NCBI RefSeq assembly: GCF_015356825.1
Contig: NZ_JAACYW010000116.1
Span: 1-32,698 of the forward strand
Origin: Catenulispora rubra
Lineage (GTDB): Bacteria > Actinomycetota > Actinomycetes > Streptomycetales > Catenulisporaceae
Length of the DNA stretch: 32,698 nt
Direction of reading: 5' to 3'
Positions 14,930 to 23,360 of the stretch are shown here, piece by piece (the stretch's first letter is position 1; each line of letters begins with the position of its first letter). Position numbers and translations under genes: made by a program. The notes under the pieces are model-generated. The model had not been told where the DNA came from and did not search any database. It was given only the letters and a program-made list of their open reading frames with translations.

Positions 14930-17900
14930 TCAGACCGTCTCGTCTTCCATGGCGTTCTCCGCCGCGGCCTGCGCGGACTCCTGCGCCGCGGCTTGCGCGG
15001 ACTCCACCGCCGCCGCCTCCGCGGAGACCTCGGCCGCGGCCTGCGCCGGCACCACCTTCGGCGCGTCGCTTATGGCCCCGGTCTCCTTGTTGCGCAGCTT
15101 CTGGCTGATGACCGTGGTGACGCCGTCCCCGCGCATGGTGACGCCGTACAGCGCGTCGGCGACCTCCATGGTGCGCTTCTGGTGCGTGATCACGATCAGC
15201 TGCGAGGTGGCCCGCAGCTCCTCCATGATGTTGATCAGGCGGCCCAGGTTGGTGTCGTCCAGCGCCGCCTCGACCTCGTCCATGATGTAGAACGGCGAGG
15301 GCCGGGCCTTGAAGATGGACACCAGGAAGGCCACGGCGGTCAGCGACCGCTCGCCGCCGGACAGCAGCGACAGCCGCTTCACCTTCTTGCCCGGCGGACG
15401 GGCCTCGACCTCGATGCCGGTGGTCAGCATGTCCTCGGGGTCGGTGAGGATGAGCCGGCCGTCGCCGCCGGGGAACAGCCGGGAGAACACGCCCTCGAAC
15501 TCGCGGGCCACGTCGTGGTAGGCCTCGGTGAAGACCTGCTCGACCCGGTCGTCGACCTCCTTGATGATGTCCAGCAGGTCCTTGCGGGTCTTCTTCAGGT
15601 CCTCCAGCTGCTCGGACAGGAACTGGTGCCGCTCCTCCAGCGCCGCGAACTCCTCCAGCGCCAGCGGGTTCACCTTGCCCAGGGCCGAGTAGTCCTTCTC
15701 CGCCTTCTTCAGCCGGCGCTGCTGCTCGGCGCGGTCGTAGGGCACGGGGACGTCGCCCTCGACGGTCGGCTGGATCGGCACCTCGGGCCCGTACTCGGCG
15801 ACCAGCACGTCGGCCTCGACGCCGTGCTCGGCCAGCGCCTTCTCCTCCATCTGCTCGATACGCATCCGGCGCTCGGCGCGGGCGACCTCGTCGCGGTGCA
15901 CCGAGTCGGTGAGCTTCTCCAGCTCGCCGGACAGCTCGCGGACCCGGGCCCGCACGACCTGGATCCCGGCGTCGTGCGCGACCCGGGCCTGCTCGGCCTC
16001 CTCGCGGCGGACCTGGGCCAGCGCCAGCGACTGCTCCAGGTGCCGGATGACCTGCTCGAAGCCGTGGGCCACGGCCCGGGCGACCTCGGCCTCCTCGGCC
16101 AGGCGCTCGGCCCGCTCTATGGCCCGCTCGCGGGCCTCGCGCTCCTGCTGCGCCGCACGGTCCAGCTGGTCGGCCCGGCCGGCCAGGGCCCGGGCCCGCT
16201 CCTCGGCGGTGCGCACCGCCAGGCGCGCCTCCATCTCCGCGGTGCGCGCGGCGGTGGCCTGCTGGGCGAAGTCGTCGCGGCGGCCGGTGGACAGCACGTC
16301 GTCGAGCTCTTCGGCGGCTGCGGCGACCTCCTGGGCTTCGAGCAGCTGGCCCTCCAGCTCCTCGACCTGCCCCAGGTCCCGGTCGCGCGCCTCCTCGGCC
16401 TTCTCGATCGCCGCGACGAAGCGCTCGACCTCGCTGAGCGCGGCGCGGGCCTGGCCGCCGAGCCGGCCGAGCTGCTGCGCGACGCCGGCCTTCTGGCTGT
16501 CGGCCTCGCGGCGCTGCGCCATCAGGGTGTCGACGCGGGCCTTGGCGGTCTGCCGCTCGGCGGTCGCGAACTCCAGCTCGGTCCGCAGCCGCTCGGCGCG
16601 GGCACCGGCCTCGTACAGCTTCTCGGTGGCCTCGTCGACCGCGGCCTGGACCTCCAGCAGGGTCGGCGCCGAGGACGAGCCGCCGCGGGCCGAGTCCCGG
16701 CCCAGCACGTCGCCGTCCCGGGTCACGGCCCGGACGTCCGGGATCCGCCCGATGAGCTCGGAGGCCTCGGACAGGTCCTCGACCACCGCCATCCGGTTCA
16801 GCAGCCGGGTGAACGCCGGGCGCAGCCCCTCCTGGACCTGGATCAGATCGATGACATAGCGGGCGTTGGCCGGCAGTTCCGGCCATTCGCCGTCGTCGGG
16901 GTAGGAGACGTCGCCGCCGACGATGACCGTGGCCTGGCCGGCGTCGTCGGCCTTCAGCAGCCGGATGGCGTTGACCGCGCTGTCCACGCTGGTCACGGCG
17001 ACCGCGTCGGCCGCGGTGCCGAGCGCGGCGGCCACCGCGGCCTCGGCTCCGGACTCCACGGTCAGTATCGCCGCGACGCTGCCGAGCAGGCCGGAGAGCC
17101 GGTCGGTGGCGGCCAGCAGGGCGCCGGCGCCGTCCTTGCGGTTCAGGCCGAGTTCGAGGGCTTCCTTGCGGGCCGCGAATCCGGCCTGCTCCTTCTGGGC
17201 CTCGCGCTCGGCGGCGCGCAGCTCGGTCAGCTTCTCCTCGGACTCGGAGAGCGCCTGGGAAGCCTCTTCGACCTCGTCGTCGAGCCCGCCCCCGTCCGTC
17301 TCCAGGCCCTCGACCTCTGCCTTGAGCTCGTCATACTCGCGCTGCACACCGGCCGCCCGGCCCCGGGCGTCCTCGGCGGCGGCGCCGAGCCGGCCGATCT
17401 CGGCGTCGGCGGCCGCGGCCTTGGACCGCATCGCGCCGACCCGGCCCTCCAGCTTGGCCAGGCTTTCCCGCTGGTCGGCGGCGGCGCGCACGGAGGCGGC
17501 CAGCCGGCGCTCCTCCTGTTGCAGCGCGGTCTCGGCGTCGGTGCGCTGCATGACCGCGCCGGCCAGGGTCTCCTGCGCCTCGGCGATCTCCTCGGCGAGC
17601 TCGGCCTCCTCCTCGCGGATGCGCGCGGCCTCGGCCTGCATCTCCTCGGGGTCGCGGCCGTGCCGCTCCTCGGGAGCGGTACGGGAGGCGTTGCGGACCC
17701 GCTCGACGGCCAGCTGCGCCGAGCCGCGGTAGCGCTCCTTCAGGGAGCTGAGGCGGTACCAGGTCTCCTGGGTCTGGGCCAGGTACGGGACCAGGGCCGC
17801 GCCGCGCTGTTCGAGCTCGGACTCCTGGGCCTGCGCTTCGGCGTACTCGCGCTCCAACTGCTTGCGCCGGACCTTCATCGCCTCTTCGTCGGCGGACTCC

Positions 17901-18628
17901 TGCTCGAAGGCCAGGCGCATGGTGACCAGGTCGTCGGCGAGCAGCCGGAGCCGGGCGTCGCGCAGGTCGGCCTGGATGACCACGGCGCGCCGGGCCACCT
18001 CGGCCTGCCGGCCCAGCGGCTTGAGCTGGCGGCGCAGCTCGCCGGTGAGGTCGGTGAGCCGGGTCAGGTTGGCCTGCATCGCGTCCAGCTTCCGCAGCGC
18101 CTTCTCCTTGCGCTTGCGGTGCTTCAGGACGCCGGCGGCCTCCTCGATGAAGGTGCGGCGGTCCTCGGCGCTGGCCTGCAGCACCGCGTCGAGGCGGCCC
18201 TGGCCGAGGATGACGTGCATCTCGCGGCCGATGCCGGAGTCGGAGAGCAGCTCCTGGATGTCCAGCAGCCGGCAGGGGTCGCCGTTGATGGCGTACTCCG
18301 AGCCGCCGTTGCGGAACATGATCCGCGAGATGGTGACCTCGGAGTAGTCGATGGGGAGCGCACCGTCGCCGTTGTCGATGGTCAGCGCCACCTCGGCGCG
18401 GCCCAGCGGCGCGCGGCCGGTGGTGCCGGCGAAGATGACGTCCTCCATCTTGCCGCCGCGCAGCGACTTGGCACCCTGCTCGCCCATCACCCAGGCCAGG
18501 GCGTCCACGACGTTCGACTTGCCCGAGCCGTTGGGGCCGACCACACAGGTGATGCCCGGTTCCAGGCGCAGGGTGGTGGCCGAGGCGAAGGACTTGAAGC
18601 CGCGCAGGGTCAGGGTCTTCAGGTACAC
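14930..18628 (-). CDS. smc: Chromosome segregation/condensation protein Smc
   Basis: ATPase core of the Smc-ScpAB condensin. The start is set at GTG 18628 because residues 1-15 then read MYLKTLTLRGFKSFA, the conserved start of actinobacterial Smc; AGGAG lies 14 nt upstream (18643-18647). Walker A GPNGSGKS is at residues 31-38. Long coiled coils flank a hinge at about 505-625. The C-terminal head holds the signature LLSGGERSLTA (near 1089) and Walker B FYIMDEVEAALDD (near 1113). The length of 1232 residues is normal. After the conserved VISQKLRNKETG the protein adds about 45 residues rich in Ala, Glu and Gln (repeating SAQAAA), an unusual tail. An upstream coiled-coil gene on the same strand precedes it. 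Confidence 0.96.
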   Translation of the reverse strand: MYLKTLTLRGFKSFASATTLRLEPGITCVVGPNGSGKSNVVDALAWVMGEQGAKSLRGGKMEDVIFAGTTGRAPLGRAEVALTIDNGDGALPIDYSEVTISRIMFRNGGSEYAINGDPCRLLDIQELLSDSGIGREMHVILGQGRLDAVLQASAEDRRTFIEEAAGVLKHRKRKEKALRKLDAMQANLTRLTDLTGELRRQLKPLGRQAEVARRAVVIQADLRDARLRLLADDLVTMRLAFEQESADEEAMKVRRKQLEREYAEAQAQESELEQRGAALVPYLAQTQETWYRLSSLKERYRGSAQLAVERVRNASRTAPEERHGRDPEEMQAEAARIREEEAELAEEIAEAQETLAGAVMQRTDAETALQQEERRLAASVRAAADQRESLAKLEGRVGAMRSKAAAADAEIGRLGAAAEDARGRAAGVQREYDELKAEVEGLETDGGGLDDEVEEASQALSESEEKLTELRAAEREAQKEQAGFAARKEALELGLNRKDGAGALLAATDRLSGLLGSVAAILTVESGAEAAVAAALGTAADAVAVTSVDSAVNAIRLLKADDAGQATVIVGGDVSYPDDGEWPELPANARYVIDLIQVQEGLRPAFTRLLNRMAVVEDLSEASELIGRIPDVRAVTRDGDVLGRDSARGGSSSAPTLLEVQAAVDEATEKLYEAGARAERLRTELEFATAERQTAKARVDTLMAQRREADSQKAGVAQQLGRLGGQARAALSEVERFVAAIEKAEEARDRDLGQVEELEGQLLEAQEVAAAAEELDDVLSTGRRDDFAQQATAARTAEMEARLAVRTAEERARALAGRADQLDRAAQQEREARERAIERAERLAEEAEVARAVAHGFEQVIRHLEQSLALAQVRREEAEQARVAHDAGIQVVRARVRELSGELEKLTDSVHRDEVARAERRMRIEQMEEKALAEHGVEADVLVAEYGPEVPIQPTVEGDVPVPYDRAEQQRRLKKAEKDYSALGKVNPLALEEFAALEERHQFLSEQLEDLKKTRKDLLDIIKEVDDRVEQVFTEAYHDVAREFEGVFSRLFPGGDGRLILTDPEDMLTTGIEVEARPPGKKVKRLSLLSGGERSLTAVAFLVSIFKARPSPFYIMDEVEAALDDTNLGRLINIMEELRATSQLIVITHQKRTMEVADALYGVTMRGDGVTTVISQKLRNKETGAISDAPKVVPAQAAAEVSAEAAAVESAQAAAQESAQAAAENAMEDETV

Positions 18629-18744
18629 GTGCGGCGACACTCTCCTGCGCTGCCCGGCCGGCGGGCCTGATGTAGGGGTCCGGTTTAAGCTTCGCCTGTT
18701 CACAAGCCCGGCGATGCTCCTGGCGAGCGTACCCCCTCCAGTGC

Positions 18745-18776
18745 AAGGGACGCCGGAGGTCGCTCCAACGTCCCTT
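18745..18776 (-). terminator. Hairpin after the small coiled-coil gene, upstream of smc
   Basis: AAGGGACG (18745-18752) pairs with CGTCCCTT (18769-18776), and an inner GGAG/CTCC pair closes a GTCG loop. It begins 39 nt past the stop of the small gene at 18815 and lies 117 nt before the smc start, so it probably separates the two transcripts or attenuates readthrough. Confidence 0.5.
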
Positions 18777-18814
18777 TAGTGGAGATGCCGCTGATGGGGA
18801 CCAGCTTTCGCCGG

Positions 18815-19024
18815 CTAGCGGGTCAGAGCGGGTTCCCGCTCCAGCTCGCTGAACTCGGAGTCCAGCCCGGTCGAGCTGTACTTCGAAGCGGCCAGCGCCG
18901 CGTTCTCGTCCTCGAGGCGGGACACATACGCCTCCAGGTCGACGACGCGCTGCTTGAGCCGCCTCATCTCGGAAACCATGCGGTGGTCCACCGCAGCGAC
19001 ATGCCCGAGAAGCGCCTTAGCCAT
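18815..19024 (-). CDS. Small conserved-type coiled-coil protein, function unknown
   Basis: A 69-residue protein. Residues 16-48 form an evident heptad coiled coil (MRRLKQRVVDLEAYVSRLED). The MAKALLGHV start resembles small actinobacterial proteins I have seen annotated only as hypothetical. The C-terminal third is polar and acidic. ATG 19024 has GAAGGA (19034-19039) 9 nt upstream, which supports a real gene. The leader contains a TTGACA word at 19078-19083 (minus strand) and a CTGGCG-TCTT-CGCCAG hairpin (19050-19065), consistent with its own promoter and structured 5' end, although no good -10 box is visible. It lies upstream of smc on the same strand, separated by a hairpin. Role unknown. 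Confidence 0.8.
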   Translation of the reverse strand: MAKALLGHVAAVDHRMVSEMRRLKQRVVDLEAYVSRLEDENAALAASKYSSTGLDSEFSELEREPALTR

Positions 19025-19471
19025 AGTGAGGGTCCTTCACGATGAGTGCCTGGCGTCTTCGCCAGAACCTCTGTAGGTGTCAACCTGCCAGACAAGGTGG
19101 TGCCGTGGTCGCGCACCGGCTGCGGGAGGCAGCGTCGTAAGCGTTATGAATCAGCGATGAGCCCGGCGTTTAGCCGGTTTCACCACAGGGCATACCGCGC
19201 CGACAAAAAGGAGTGCGCGACTACCAGGGTCGCACCGAAAGGGGTCTTGGGTCAACACGGAGGCAGGCACCGCAAAGCGGACCGCGCGGGCCGTGAGGCC
19301 ACTCGATCACTTCGGATACCCGGGCGTCAAGCGTTATCCGTGCCGGATCCGCCTTATCCGGAGCGGGAATTCACCCTGGAGGGGTCGGTCACGAGGTCCG
19401 GGACATCAAGGACGCGCAAAGGTTTATCCAAGTCACTCGAACGGACTAAAGACCCTTTGTAGCTTGGCGGT
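19025..19471. other. 447-base gene-free divergent region
   Basis: It separates the small coiled-coil gene (minus) from CAP protein 1 (plus). GC content and third-position bias fall here, and the one long frame (19046-19462) uses codons unlike real genes in the window. Visible signals are the TTGACA word and small hairpin near 19050-19083, a second TTGACC word on the minus strand near 19251, two GCGTTAT words (19139, 19330), and two TTATCCG words flanking a CGGATCCG palindrome (19335-19360). No riboswitch class could be matched. Confidence 0.6.
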
Positions 19472-20260
19472 ATGGCCTCAGTGCTTGACGCCGGAGAGCG
19501 GTACGACCGCCCCCGCCGCCCCACCAGCCACCGCCGTCGGGCGCCGCGCCGGCACCGGGGGCTGCGCCGCCCGGTGATCACCGCGGTGGTCGGCGGGCTG
19601 GCGATCGTGACCCCGCTGTTGCTGCGTCCGCACGTCGACACCGAGGTCGCGCTCGGGCCGGGGAGTTCGGCGCCGGTCGTCCCGCCGCCGGCTTCTTCCA
19701 GCGGGAGCACGCCGAGCCCGGACCCGAAGCCGACGCCGTCCGCCGACGCCTCAAGCGTCACCGACGGCCGCAGCACCTCCCCGGTGTCCCGGGACGCGAC
19801 CCGGTCCTCGTCGCCGCTGGTGCCGTCACGGACCGTGACCACCACCGCGACCACTTCCACTTCCACTTCCACTTCCACGGCTGCCGCGTACGAGGCCGAG
19901 GTGGTCACGCTGACCAACGACCAGCGCGTGGCGCACGGCTGCCCGGCGCTGCGCGACGACCCCCGGCTGCGCGCGGCGGCGATAGCGCACAGCGTCGACA
20001 TGCGGGCCCGGAACTACTTCGCCCACAACACCCCCGACGGCGTGACCCCGTGGACCCGCATCGAGGCCCAGGGATACTCAGATCCCTCAGCCGAGAACAT
20101 CGCGATGGGCCAGCAGACGCCGCAGTCGGTCGTCGACGCCTGGATGAACTCCCCCGGGCACCGAGCCAACATCCTGAACTGCTCGTCCAAGGCCATCGGC
20201 GTGGGGGTGCAGTTCGGTCCGAACGGGCCGTGGTGGACCCAGGACTTCGGCTATTCCTGA
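19472..20260 (+). CDS. Secreted CAP-domain (SCP/PR-1, YkwD-like) protein 1
   Basis: A 262-residue extracellular CAP protein. A basic Arg-rich cytoplasmic tail (1-33) precedes one membrane or signal segment (about 34-52), then a long Ser/Thr/Pro linker (60-138), then the CAP domain (about 140-262). The CAP cavity residues are all present: H173 (IAHSVDM), E208 (SAENIAMG) and H230 (SPGHRANIL), followed by the GVGV strand and the W-rich end (GPWWTQDFGYS). The linker includes a TS repeat made by a 6-bp microsatellite. ATG 19472 has only a weak GGCGG site. Bacterial YkwD-type CAP proteins are secreted with mostly unknown substrates. A second, degenerate CAP gene follows after 126 nt. Confidence 0.88.
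   Translation: MASVLDAGERYDRPRRPTSHRRRAPRRHRGLRRPVITAVVGGLAIVTPLLLRPHVDTEVALGPGSSAPVVPPPASSSGSTPSPDPKPTPSADASSVTDGRSTSPVSRDATRSSSPLVPSRTVTTTATTSTSTSTSTAAAYEAEVVTLTNDQRVAHGCPALRDDPRLRAAAIAHSVDMRARNYFAHNTPDGVTPWTRIEAQGYSDPSAENIAMGQQTPQSVVDAWMNSPGHRANILNCSSKAIGVGVQFGPNGPWWTQDFGYS
19852..19878. repeat. 6-bp coding microsatellite (CACTTC x4.5) in CAP gene 1
   Basis: Units start at 19852, 19858, 19864 and 19870, followed by CAC. They encode alternating Thr-Ser in the extracellular linker, where length changes should be tolerated. Confidence 0.82.
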
Positions 20261-20386
20261 GCCGTCGCCGACAGCGAAAACCTGCCCCAGAATTCCTGGT
20301 CGGAACGCGAATTCCCTTACGTCCCACCCGCCCCGGCGGTAGCATCTGGTGACTTCGGCGCCGGTGGGACAGGGGGACATCAGTAT

Positions 20387-21358
20387 ATGGACATACGCAC
20401 CTGGCAGGAGGCCGGCGTCCGGGCCGGCGCCTACAGCGCGCGCCATCGGGCCCGCAGCCCGTTCAGCCCGCTGCGGCCGACACCGATCGCCATCGGCAGC
20501 CTGTCCACGGCGGCCATCGCCGCGTTCGCCTTCGTCGCGCCGGGGATCCTGCACAGCCCGGCCGGATCGACCTCGACCGTCCTGGACGGCGCGCCGAACC
20601 GGATGCCGCCGCTGTCGCCGGGCGGCGGCGGCAACGCGGCCCCGGGGTACGTGAGCGTCACCTCGCCGCCGACGTCGTCGGCCTCGGACTCCCCGGCCGC
20701 GCCGAGCAGCACGGCGACGTCCTCCTTCGCCGCGCCCACGACGAATTCGACCAGCCCGTCGCCGTTCACGGTGCACACGCCGACGATGTCGTCCTCCTCG
20801 CCGCGGCCCTCGCAGCCGCCGCCGAGCCAGTCACAGCCGCCGCCGTCCGGCCCGACCTCGCCGAGCCAGTCCCCGACGACGCCGCCGACGACCGCGCCGA
20901 CCACCCCGACCACGCCGCCGACGACCACCCCGACGTCGCCGCCGATCACCACGAGCCCGACGGCGCCGTTCAACACCTCGGCCGCGGTCTCCTCGGCGAT
21001 CGGCGAGATCGGCCACGCCCGCTCGCAGCAGGGGGTGGACCTGCTGAGCATCGACTCGCTGCTGACCAGGGCCGCGCGGGTGCACTCGACCGACATGGCG
21101 CACACCGGCGACTTCAGCCACATCGGCTCCGACGGCTCGGACCCGTTCAGCCGCGCGGCGGACCTGGGCTGCTACTCGCTGTCCCAGGAGCTCATCGCGC
21201 ACGGCAAGCCCGGGGACGACGTCATCGGGGCGCTGATGCGGGACCCGTCGTCGCGGCGGGCGCTGCTGTCGTACTGGAACAGCTCGATCGGCGTCTCGGC
21301 GCAGCTGGACCCGGCGACCGGGGACGTGTACTGGTCGATCGAGCTCGGCTGGGGGTAG
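20387..21358 (+). CDS. Secreted CAP-like protein 2 with degenerate active site
   Basis: A 323-residue protein with the same layout as the previous gene: a short basic N-terminus, one hydrophobic segment (about 33-56), a very long Pro/Thr/Ser linker (about 60-195) and a CAP-like domain (about 198-323). H233 (RVHSTDM) and E268 (LSQELIAHG) match the first CAP histidine and the glutamate. The usual PGHR is DPSSR (287-291), so the second histidine is replaced by Ser289. ATG 20387 has GGGGG at 20372-20376 with 10-base spacing. It is probably a paralogue of CAP protein 1, possibly binding rather than catalytic. It precedes a GT-C-like membrane gene on the same strand. Confidence 0.8.
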   Translation: MDIRTWQEAGVRAGAYSARHRARSPFSPLRPTPIAIGSLSTAAIAAFAFVAPGILHSPAGSTSTVLDGAPNRMPPLSPGGGGNAAPGYVSVTSPPTSSASDSPAAPSSTATSSFAAPTTNSTSPSPFTVHTPTMSSSSPRPSQPPPSQSQPPPSGPTSPSQSPTTPPTTAPTTPTTPPTTTPTSPPITTSPTAPFNTSAAVSSAIGEIGHARSQQGVDLLSIDSLLTRAARVHSTDMAHTGDFSHIGSDGSDPFSRAADLGCYSLSQELIAHGKPGDDVIGALMRDPSSRRALLSYWNSSIGVSAQLDPATGDVYWSIELGWG

Positions 21359-21432
21359 CCCCCGCGCGCCGCCGTTCACTCGCAGAGCGGACAAATCGTG
21401 CTGCCGCACGGCTTCGGTCGTTGAACCAAGGC

Positions 21433-23082
21433 GTGCGTAAACCAAGGATCGAAGACCTCCGTCCGTCCCGGCTCCCGGCGACCGTCCTCGCGGCGGCCGT
21501 CGGCGCGGGCTCGGCGGTGTTGCTCATGCTGCGCCTGTTCGTGCCGCGGCCGGTCGGGGTGGCCGACAACTACGACGGCGTCCGGCTGATGTGCCACCTC
21601 GGCGTGGACGTGCGGCTGCCGCGGAACACGCCGCGGCTGCGCGACTACGTGTACTACCGCTACGACCACCTCGCGCACTTCAGCTGCCAGCGGCACGCGC
21701 TCGGCTCGATCCGGCTGCCGGACGTGCCCTACCGCAGCAGCCAGCTGCTGGTGCTGTACGCGGCGCGGGGGCTCACGCGGGTGCTCGGGCTGCCGGGCTA
21801 CCTGGACCTGCGGGCCGTGGGGATCGTGTGCTGCCTGCTGCTCGGCGCGGCCGTCGGGCTGCTGTACCGGGTCGCCACGCTGCGGCACCGGTACCGGCTG
21901 CTGATGTGCGCCGCGGTGGTGGCGGTGGTCGCAGACACGGTGTTCGTCGACTACGCGGTCTCGCCGTTCAGCGAGATCGCGTCGGTCATCGGACTGCTGT
22001 ACGTCGCGGTCGGTGTGCTGATGCTGGCCGGGCCGAGCCGTCGGCGGCGGTTGGCGGGGATCGCGGTGACCGGCGTGTCCGGGCTCTTCTTCGCCACCGC
22101 CAAGACGCAGAACGTGCCGGCGGTGCTGCCGCTGGCGCTGGTGCTGCTGGCGCCGGCGGTCCCGGTGGTGGTGCCGGAGCGCCTGACCCGGCTCGCCGGG
22201 CTGGCCGACGCGCTGCGGCTGCACGGCCTGGACCGGCGGCTGCGGCACCGGCTGACCGGTCTGGTGGCCGTGATGGTGATGGCTGCCGGGGCGTTCGCAG
22301 TGTCCGGCAACGAGGACAAGCGGACGGCGCAGCTGACCGAGGCCAACTTCGTGAGCGTCACGCTGCTGCCGACCTCGGCGCATCCGCAGCGGGACCTCGC
22401 GGAATTCGGGGCGCCGGCATGGCTCGGGCAGTATGCGGGGGCGCCGCCGTGGTGCGCGCCGACCGCGTTGCAGGACAGTGCCGGGTACCAGAAGTTCACC
22501 AAGGGCCTGTCGCACCAGCGGATCCTCGGCTTCTTCCTGAACCACCCGACGCGGCTGCTGCCGGTGCTGGACACGGTCGCAGGGTACTTCTACGAGCCGC
22601 GGCCGACCGCGACGCTGTGCGGGGTTGGGCCGCACGGTACGCAGTTCATGGTCCTGCCTCCGCTCGGGAACTACACCCACCTCGCCCACACGCCGCGTGG
22701 TCTGCAGGACCACCGCTGGTCGCCGGTCACGGACGCGCTGGGGCTGCTGCGCGGCTTCGGCATGGGGACGCTGGTCCTGCTGTGGTTGATCCCGGCGGCC
22801 GCCGTGACCGCGGTGCGGCGCAGGAGGGCTTTGCGGGGCGTCGGGGCGCTGCTCGGACTGCTGCTGGCGGTCGCGGTGACGCAGTTCGGGGCCTCGGCGT
22901 TCGCCGACGGGATCGACACCGCGAAGCATCTGGACCTCGCGGTGCTGGCGACGGCGCTGGCGTGGGTGTTCGCGGCGGTGGAGGTGCTGGCGGCGCTGAC
23001 GGCGCGTGCGACGCAGAACGAGGCCGGGGTCGCCAGCATCCCGCGCCCGGCTTCGCAGCCGGAGTCCGAGCCGGTGCGCTGA
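21433..23082 (+). CDS. Polytopic membrane protein, GT-C/WsfD-like glycosyltransferase candidate
   Basis: About 549 residues with roughly 9-11 hydrophobic helices. After the first helix comes VGVADNYDGVRLMCHLGV, which resembles the extracytoplasmic loop of actinobacterial proteins annotated as WsfD-type glycan hexose transferases; the acidic D-N-x-D motif would fit a polyprenyl-phosphate-sugar-dependent GT-C enzyme. A large extracytoplasmic loop (about 290-400) contains FLNHPTRLLPVL. The start is uncertain: GTG 21433 and TTG 21421 are in frame and neither has a clear ribosome-binding site. The gene ends before a strong hairpin. Membrane topology is clear; enzyme class is moderate inference, supported by the neighbouring glycan-type genes. 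Confidence 0.7.
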   Translation: MRKPRIEDLRPSRLPATVLAAAVGAGSAVLLMLRLFVPRPVGVADNYDGVRLMCHLGVDVRLPRNTPRLRDYVYYRYDHLAHFSCQRHALGSIRLPDVPYRSSQLLVLYAARGLTRVLGLPGYLDLRAVGIVCCLLLGAAVGLLYRVATLRHRYRLLMCAAVVAVVADTVFVDYAVSPFSEIASVIGLLYVAVGVLMLAGPSRRRRLAGIAVTGVSGLFFATAKTQNVPAVLPLALVLLAPAVPVVVPERLTRLAGLADALRLHGLDRRLRHRLTGLVAVMVMAAGAFAVSGNEDKRTAQLTEANFVSVTLLPTSAHPQRDLAEFGAPAWLGQYAGAPPWCAPTALQDSAGYQKFTKGLSHQRILGFFLNHPTRLLPVLDTVAGYFYEPRPTATLCGVGPHGTQFMVLPPLGNYTHLAHTPRGLQDHRWSPVTDALGLLRGFGMGTLVLLWLIPAAAVTAVRRRRALRGVGALLGLLLAVAVTQFGASAFADGIDTAKHLDLAVLATALAWVFAAVEVLAALTARATQNEAGVASIPRPASQPESEPVR

Positions 23083-23115
23083 GCGCTGCACTACTGAATA
23101 CTGCACAGCAAAACA

Positions 23116-23152
23116 GCGATGCCGCGGGATCTGGAAAGACCCGCGGCATCGC
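23116..23152. terminator. Bidirectional terminator between the GT-C-like gene and the flavoprotein
   Basis: A perfect 13-bp stem (23116-23128 with 23140-23152) with the 11-base loop ATCTGGAAAGA. It lies between converging genes, 33 nt after the GT-C-like stop. Confidence 0.82.
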
Positions 23153-23224
23153 CGTGTACTGCGAAAACTCGACCTCGTTCAGCAGGGCCCCGATCCGGCA
23201 CCAGGCGGGACCGGGGCGGCGCTT

Positions 23225-23360
23225 GTCAGACCTTCCGGTCCGACTGCGCCTGCGTCTGCCCAGCCCGGCGGCACGGCAGGATCGGCGCGCAGCGCGTCAG
23301 ACCTTCTGGTCGGTCTGCGCCTGCGCCTGCTCGACCCGGCGGCGCGGCAGGATCGGCGCG
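23225..23360. repeat. Imperfect tandem duplication of a gene 3' end (65 bp, 71-bp period)
   Basis: Bases 23225-23289 and 23296-23360 align without gaps with about nine mismatches (roughly 86 percent identity). The right copy encodes the last residues and TGA of the flavoprotein. The left copy repeats them downstream, including the stop, but is out of frame by two bases and is not translated as part of the gene. Confidence 0.85.

Noticed and set aside
14993..18670. 1225-residue open frame opposite smc
   Set aside because: Antisense shadow of smc with low-complexity composition and no motif or ribosome-binding site.
19046..19462. 138-residue plus-strand frame in the gene-free region
   Set aside because: Codon third positions lack the strong G/C bias of real genes here, no ribosome-binding site is present, and the product matches nothing known to me.
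19025..19471. ydaO (c-di-AMP) riboswitch ahead of the CAP gene
   Set aside because: The gene type and position are suggestive, but the conserved motif set of that riboswitch was not found.
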